Shown: one piece after another, positions 58,385 through 64,000 of the stretch | Layout of the letters: each line of letters begins with the position of its first letter | Position numbering within the stretch: position 1 is the stretch's first letter | Assembly: GCA_011009095.1 (NCBI GenBank) | Contig: VTPC01091275.1 | Location: forward strand, 111,314-175,313 | Reading direction: 5' to 3' | DNA from: Ignelater luminosus | Lineage: Eukaryota > Arthropoda > Insecta > Coleoptera > Elateridae | DNA length: 64,000 bases | Notes under the pieces: model-generated | Database searches by the model: none | Seen by the model: only the letters and a program-made list of their open reading frames with translations | Told to the model about the DNA's origin: nothing | Made by a program: the position numbers and the translations under genes

Positions 58385-59560
58385 GTATGAGAAGTGTTCC
58401 AGATTCAAATGCAAATAAAAACCCGCTTTTCAAAAATGAAACTGCAAGGGACCAAAAAATCCAGCAAGCGAATGAAAACCAAAAAATCTAGCAAGCAAAT
58501 GAAGACCAAGAGATCCATCAAGCGACTAAAGATCAAGAAATCCATTATGCAAATGGAGACCATGTTAATAAATACGGAAGCAATATTCAGCAAATTCCAG
58601 ACAGGACACTGCCTTCAACGTCAAGAACTAATACTTCGTATGAAACAGATGATATACTGTGTTACAAACCATCTTCCCAATAAAATAGCCAGCAATTTGA
58701 CGAAACATTCGTAGAAGCAAATAAACAAACAGATTAATCGCCATTTAAAAAATTTCTTTGTTGGCCTAGAAAAGAGATAAAACCTCAGAGGAAAGCAGTT
58801 ATTACATCTGATTGTTGGTTACATGAACAACAAAAGAAAGAAAAATTAAAATTAGGAAAAGAATGGTCGAAGGAAAGTAGAAAACGTACTAGGCAAGAAA
58901 AACAAAACAAAAAATTGGAAAAATGGAGTAATAAAGAAATGTAAGAAAGGAGAAAGCAAGGGAGCACGTATACAAAGCATGAAAAGTGTTCCAGATTCAA
59001 ATGCAAATAAAAACCTGCCCTTGAAAAATGAAAATGCAAAGGACAAAAAGTTCAGCAAGGATATGAAGACCAACAAATCCAGTAAGCGAATGAAAACCAA
59101 GAAATCCAGCAAGCGAATGAAGACCAAGAGATCCATCAAGCGACTGAAGACCAAGAAATTCATTATGCAAATGGAGACCACGAAATCCAGCATGTTAATG
59201 AATACGGAAGCACCATTCAGCCAGCTTCAGACAGGACACCGCCTTCAATGTCAAGAACTAATACTTCGGATGAAACAGATGATATATTGTGTTATAAACA
59301 ATCTTCCTAAAGAAATAGCCAGCAATTTGACAAAACATGCGTAGAAGTAAATAAACTAACAGATCAATCGCCATTCAAAAAATTTCTTTTTTGGCCTAGT
59401 GAAGAGGTAAAGACTCAGACGTCTGATTATTGGTTACATAAACAACAAAAGAAAGACAAATTAAAATTAGAAAAAGAACAGTTGAAGGAAAGTAGGAAAC
59501 GGGCTAGGAAAAAAAACAAAAAGAAAAATTGGAAAAAATTGAACGATCAAAAAACTGCAA
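58385..59560 (+). repeat. Tandem duplication inside pogo-like B, about 590-base unit
   Basis: Two adjacent units begin with ATGARAAGTGTTCCAGATTC (58388 and about 58978) and stay parallel for most of their length, through the lysine-rich tail region. The duplication includes the 27-base repeat tract listed separately. Confidence 0.8.
59063..59197 (+). repeat. 27-base tandem repeat tract
   Basis: There are five imperfect units related to ATGAAGACCAAGAAATCCAG plus CAAGCGA. In the frame of the transposase they read as a nine-residue repeat close to NEDQEIQQA. A matching tract is in the upstream duplicate at about 58450-58560. Confidence 0.8.
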
Positions 59561-59704
59561 GAAAGGAGAAAGCAAGGAAAAAACCCCAGCACGTAAGAAG
59601 GTAGAACAAGAGAAGAAAATGGACTGGAAATGTTTCAAATGTAACACAGCATGGAAAGACCCGCATTTCTTAGACAGAAAAGCAAATTGTCTCAGTTAAA
59701 CCAG

Positions 59705-60700
59705 CCATCCAAGTAAGGTAGAAAGAAATTTATTTTTGGCTAAACCGTAAAACAAAAGGTCAACCTCACACGAGCTACCTTAAAAAAATGAGCAAAGTAA
59801 GTAACTAACAACATAATCATTAAAGGAGAAATCTTAAATTACAACAATTACTAAATCGTAATAAGAAAAACCAAACCTTATCAAATTGCTAACTAGATCT
59901 ATATTAAAATAAATTGAAGAAAAATAGAAGCAACAGCTGTGACAGTTCAAAATACTGAAATAATAATAATTTAATAAGTTTAAATATCGGAAGAATTATA
60001 CCCTGTGTCCCGCTTGCTTAAATAAACGAAATTGAAATTGATCTCAAAATAAAGAAGAAACTAAAAAGATAATCAACCTATCAGTGTGAACTCACAAGTA
60101 TCACAAAAAAAAGCTTCAACAGGAAAAGACTACAAAAAAATACAAGATCACACCGACAGCACATATTAACTGCAACATATGTAACGGGAACAAAAAGTGA
60201 ACGTTACATATTATGTGCCAAGTTGGTAGCATATTTTAATACCTAGAAAATAATCACAGACTACAACTTCCCTTAATAGGAATTAACTGTAAATACAATA
60301 TAATTGTTTTTTTGTAGTTTATACAGCATAAAATCTAGTTTAGATGGTTTTATAACAAAGTTAGTTCTATCAAGAAATTAGATGTGATAGAAAAACAGTG
60401 AACATAACCTCTCAGATTTCTATGGTTTCCGTTTGATTTGATCTTAAATAATGGTAATTCACACTCTAAGATTATTATTAAAGGAATTTAAGTTTTTATC
60501 ATAAATTCATAATTTTTGTGCGAGGTGTAATTATGGTTTATTTATAATTAAATGTCAACAAACATCAAAATCAAATAAAAGTAGTAATTGTAAACAATAA
60601 CCATTTGCTGTATACACAACTCGCTTCAAGCAGCTGTAATGAATTTATTCTGAATTTTGTCTTGCGTAGAACACACTGTATTTTGTGTTTTACGGTGTTG
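59705..60700. other. AT-rich intergenic stretch before LRR gene 3
   Basis: No gene or recognisable element was found. Confidence 0.5.
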
Positions 60701-60708
60701 TTGTGATT

Positions 60709-60956
60709 CAGTTTACGATATCAATAATATTTTGTACTATTGCGATTCCACGTTTAGAGATTACAACTATCGCAATTATAAAACATAAACAATTTTAGTC
60801 TTTTAGATTATAACTGCACCATAAAGGAATTATTTTAGTGTCTACAGTTGTTTAATATTTAATATTTGTATAACTGTAAAGATTGCAGATGTCTTATACT
60901 TTTTAGTTTTAAGAAAATTGTGCAACATTTATTTAAAAAAAAGAAATTAATTAAAG
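60709..60956 (+). promoter_or_regulatory. Candidate leader exon and initiator of LRR gene 3
   Basis: TTCAGTTTACG at 60707 fits an initiator. The leader would end TTAAAG before GTACGTAAC at 60957, with the acceptor ATTTCAG at 61266, twelve bases before the ATG. Here the intron is only about 310 bases, so this is the best-supported of the three leader predictions. Confidence 0.45.
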
Positions 60957-61278
60957 GTACGTAACAAGGTTACCCTCATTTACTTAAGTACAGTTTCCCT
61001 TGAAGAATCTTTCATGTCTTTGTTTTATCTTAACTGTTAGCCTGTTAGATAGTATAACTACAATTTTTAAAGACGTTTTCAGTTTTATTTATAATAACAA
61101 TTATAACCTGTACGTCGCAATCGTGATATTTCTAATTCTTGGTTTGAATTAATCATATACCGGGTGTTCTAAAGTGCAGTTTCTTCCGAACACAAGAGTA
61201 GTGATCAAAGTTTCATTTAGTGTTTCTTAGTGAGATATTCAATATAGTAATAATGGCTCATTTCAGGTGAAAAGAAAT

Positions 61279-63765
61279 ATGATTCACTACGCTTTAATTA
61301 TATGGATATTAATTGTCCAAGGATATGCAAAAGAAAAATATGGTTGCCGAAAGTTTGCTACGGGAATGTATTGTAAAGATATTTATTCGTCTGACATTTT
61401 AAATGCAGAGATTGCTGAAGCTTTAACTAAAAAACCTAATGTGAAAAATGAAAATATTGAAGTTATAACTATCCTAGACTCTAATTTTGAAAGCTTTAGA
61501 ATGACTTCTATTAGTGAATGTCCTAAACTCAAAGAGATATGGATTCTAGATTCAAATATAAGTTCTCTAACATCAGAAGCATTTGTAAACGTAGAACCAT
61601 TGGAAGTAATTACTATGAGGAGAAGCAGTATAGGAAATGCCGATAAAAACGTTTTCAAGAATTTAAAGAAGTTAAAGAAGTTAAATTTATGGAACAATCG
61701 AAATTTTGATGTTTTGCAAGGATTTTTATCAGATCTAACGTCTCTAGAAAATTTAGACATGTATCAAAATCCAACATTAGAAGAGATAAACCAAGACAGT
61801 TTTTCATCATTGGTGAATCTAATTCATCTTGATTTATCTTCTTGCAGTATAAGAGAAATAACAGAAACTTCATTTGCTAATTTAGCTAAACTTGAAACAT
61901 TTCTACTAAGTTCCAATCGTTTATCAAATTTATCAAAAGATGCTTTTAAGGGTTTACATAATTTAAAGCAGATTTGGTTAGATAACAACGTGCTAACAAG
62001 TTTACCTGAAGGAATATTTCAAGATTTAGAGACACTACAAAACATACATTTAGAGAAGAATGAAATTAAAGAATTAGAACGTTCACACCTGATCGGCTTA
62101 AAGAAATTGCAAAAACTAACAGTGTATGATAATAAAATAACAAAATTATCTGCTGATCTGTTTGATAACCTGGCAGAAATCGCTAGCTTAGATTTTAATC
62201 AAAATAGTATTGTTGAAGTGCAAGAGGGAATATTTGATAATTTACCCAAGTTAAGGAATTTGTACCTCTCTAGCAATAAAATTAAAAAATTGCCAAGAAA
62301 TTTATTCAAGAATACTCCTAATCTGAGAATCTTCACTGTAACAAACAATGAATTGGAATCCATATGTGATGTATTCTCAAGCAATTTAGAATATCTGAAA
62401 CACTTCAGTTTAGAGGACAATAAGATAAAGAATCTGGAACCAAACTGTTTTCAAGAATTATCAAATTTAGAAACTTTGGATTTTCGTAATAATAAATTAG
62501 AGGATATAAATAGAGAGGCATTTCAAAACCTACCATACTTGCGACAATTAAATTTAGATGGAAATGATCTTGTGGCTGTAACAAATGAAGTCTTTAAAGA
62601 CTTATCATTTTTGACACATTTGAGTTTAAATGATAACAGCATCAAATCATTAGACAATGGTTGTTTTGATACTCTAGTAAATTTAACAGTTTTAGCTCTT
62701 GATAATAATAAACTAGAGAATCTACCTTTAGATTTATTTCAAAACCTATCACAGCTTGCGATTCTACAGGTATCTAGGAATATGCTAATCAGCTTAGACT
62801 GCAAAATATTTGATGATCTTCCTGCGCTATATTCATTAAATCTGGATAATAATCAACTGGGTGGTATTCAAGAAGATTGTTTTATTAACTTAAAGAAGTT
62901 ATCTAACTTAAGTTTATCTTCAAATGGTCTGACAACACTAACACCATCTATATTTAATGGATTAAAGGAACTGGAAAACCTTCACTTAGGTGGCAACAAC
63001 ATCAAACGTTTAGAAGCAAAAACCTTTATAATGATACCAAAATTAGTCAACTTAAATCTAGAAGAAAACTGTGTACATGATATAGAACCGAACGCATTTG
63101 AAGGTTTAGACAAATTGATAAACATTAATTTAGGCAAAAACAAATTAAAACAGTTAAAAGCGGATGCTTTTAATGGTCTAATTGCTTTGCATTATTTGTA
63201 TCTAGATCGTAATGAAATAGAGATCATTACTACTAAGCAATTTGAACCATTCTTGAAACTTCAGTGGTTAGATTTAAATTCCAATAGTTTAGAGAATCTG
63301 GACTCCGATGTATTCTCCAAATTAACCAAATTGTCTACTTTAAATCTATCGAATAATAAAATTCATTCTTTGCCCAATGGAATTTTCGATTCACTAGAGG
63401 CTCTTGATTCTCTTGATCTAAGCAACAATACCATCGAATACATATCAGATAAACTTCTTGTTGGTCTAACCAGTTTAGCACATATTGAATTAGAGAACAA
63501 CAACATATGTAGTATAGAGCCTAATTCATTTTGTGGTCTCAAGAATCTAAAGCGTATTGATTTAACCAACAACAAATTAGAAACTGTAGACAGTGATACT
63601 TTCGCTGGCTTATCAAACATTACTCACATTCAACTAAATGACAATAAAATTACCAAGATATCACTCAGTGATTTTGAAGAGATGGAAAGCTTGTATCGTG
63701 TAGGAGTGGATGGGAATAAATTGCCGCTAGAAGTTGTGAATCAATTTAAACAAAAGTATGGTTAA
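61279..63765 (+). CDS. Secreted leucine-rich repeat protein 3
   Basis: One coding exon of 828 codons. I place the start at the ATG 61279; four upstream in-frame codons begin with GTG just after the splice acceptor and are most likely leader. The signal peptide is MIHYALIIWILIVQGYAKEK; the N-cap is CRKFATGMYC. About 30 leucine-rich repeats of 24 residues follow to the end (GNKLPLEVVNQFKQKYG). The irregular island reads LWNNRNFDVLQGFLSDLTSL. There is no membrane span or C-terminal cap. It lies about 7.3 kb downstream of its closest relative, LRR gene 2, in the same orientation. AATAAA signals lie at 63934 and 63943. Over the whole length there is no stop or frameshift. The role is inferred as extracellular binding; I do not recognise a named orthologue. 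Confidence 0.92.
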   Translation: MIHYALIIWILIVQGYAKEKYGCRKFATGMYCKDIYSSDILNAEIAEALTKKPNVKNENIEVITILDSNFESFRMTSISECPKLKEIWILDSNISSLTSEAFVNVEPLEVITMRRSSIGNADKNVFKNLKKLKKLNLWNNRNFDVLQGFLSDLTSLENLDMYQNPTLEEINQDSFSSLVNLIHLDLSSCSIREITETSFANLAKLETFLLSSNRLSNLSKDAFKGLHNLKQIWLDNNVLTSLPEGIFQDLETLQNIHLEKNEIKELERSHLIGLKKLQKLTVYDNKITKLSADLFDNLAEIASLDFNQNSIVEVQEGIFDNLPKLRNLYLSSNKIKKLPRNLFKNTPNLRIFTVTNNELESICDVFSSNLEYLKHFSLEDNKIKNLEPNCFQELSNLETLDFRNNKLEDINREAFQNLPYLRQLNLDGNDLVAVTNEVFKDLSFLTHLSLNDNSIKSLDNGCFDTLVNLTVLALDNNKLENLPLDLFQNLSQLAILQVSRNMLISLDCKIFDDLPALYSLNLDNNQLGGIQEDCFINLKKLSNLSLSSNGLTTLTPSIFNGLKELENLHLGGNNIKRLEAKTFIMIPKLVNLNLEENCVHDIEPNAFEGLDKLININLGKNKLKQLKADAFNGLIALHYLYLDRNEIEIITTKQFEPFLKLQWLDLNSNSLENLDSDVFSKLTKLSTLNLSNNKIHSLPNGIFDSLEALDSLDLSNNTIEYISDKLLVGLTSLAHIELENNNICSIEPNSFCGLKNLKRIDLTNNKLETVDSDTFAGLSNITHIQLNDNKITKISLSDFEEMESLYRVGVDGNKLPLEVVNQFKQKYG

Positions 63766-64000
63766 CAGTCTTAAATATAGGCCGCTACTAAACTAGAACT
63801 CTAAATCATCAATGGCATATCAAAAGAAAGTCTAACTAAATTAATCAATCACACAGTCAACAACTTTCAACTGCTCATCCAATTCACAAATCATCTGATT
63901 TTTCTATTGTTGTTCTTAATGTAAAGTGTCTAAAATAAATCAAATAAAAGAATTTCAAAGGTACAGAGTTTTTATATCTAATGTTTTTGACGCAAATGTT

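Larger units (their letters stand above)
56930..59700 (+). pseudogene. Pogo-like transposase pseudogene B with internal duplications
   Basis: Collinear pieces of a CENP-B/pogo-type transposase: IIDIARAGFSVTKQSLIDTV and KLTKELNRKTPFTDAVPGKK (from about 56980), repeated at about 57306; then GLMKSLTILKKMLIYKF, SADETAIF and GPKGAKNI (about 57570-57670). These are followed by ENNIGRP near 57870, THVLQPLDVSVFYLLKSKCK (57930) and NGFRVCALFPLN (58110). Then come a low-complexity region and SDCWLHEQQKKEKLKL-type lysine-rich tails in two tandem copies. It ends with a cysteine-containing tail (KCFKCNTAWKD) near 59640. It carries many stops and frameshifts. It belongs to a different subfamily from pogo-like A. 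Confidence 0.8.

Noticed and set aside
59063-59197. Regular short repeats that might suggest a CRISPR array
   Set aside because: Units are contiguous without spacers, lie in a transposase pseudogene, and the genome is eukaryotic.
58979-59344. Plus-strand 121-codon basic frame of repeated KTKKSSKR type
   Set aside because: It is an out-of-frame reading of the 27-base repeat; the transposase homology before and after lies in another frame.
61267-61278. Upstream GTG start for LRR gene 3
   Set aside because: Animal genes start at ATG, and the signal peptide begins naturally at 61279; the GTG directly follows the splice acceptor.

Overview
This is an AT-rich, intron-bearing animal genome window, almost certainly from an insect. 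A beetle is my best guess, but nothing in the sequence fixes the order. The evidence is insect-type gustatory receptor (Gr) genes with the TYxxxxxQF ending, GT-AG introns, AATAAA signals, and a dense load of Tc1/mariner, pogo, Copia and LINE relics. There are no operons. Host genes are few and far apart, and most of the sequence is transposon debris or featureless AT-rich DNA.

Layout. 1-2.55 kb: an open but truncated mariner transposase on the minus strand, then a dead Tc1 element with doubled inverted repeats. 5.4-7.7 kb: two tandem minus-strand genes, each with two exons, for small secreted six-cysteine peptides. Their cysteine spacing is close to that of arthropod defensins, but they end in an adjacent CC. 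8.8-25.1 kb: a minus-strand Gr cluster. GrA is a full four-exon gene (398 aa). GrB carries a homopolymer frameshift. GrC has one good long exon, and a mariner copy fills the following intron. GrD is a stop-containing fragment cut by a Copia element. 25.1-29.4 kb: that Copia element, with three coding lesions. 30.4-33.9 kb: a pogo-like transposase pseudogene interrupted by an intact DD41D mariner and by a small inverted-repeat element.

34.9-63.8 kb: three plus-strand genes of about 780-830 aa encoding secreted proteins made almost wholly of leucine-rich repeats. Each has a single coding exon with a splice acceptor just upstream of the ATG and a candidate non-coding leader exon further upstream. 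Between them lie a fold-back element with long inverted repeats (about 43.9-45.4 kb), LINE and Tc1 relics, and a second pogo-like pseudogene with internal tandem duplications (56.9-59.7 kb).

How the genes relate: the Gr genes are chemosensory receptors. The six-cysteine peptides and LRR proteins are both predicted to be secreted, and both are small tandem families. An immune or extracellular recognition role is plausible for them, but it is inference. The main candidates for something undescribed are the paired six-cysteine peptides and the secreted all-LRR triad.
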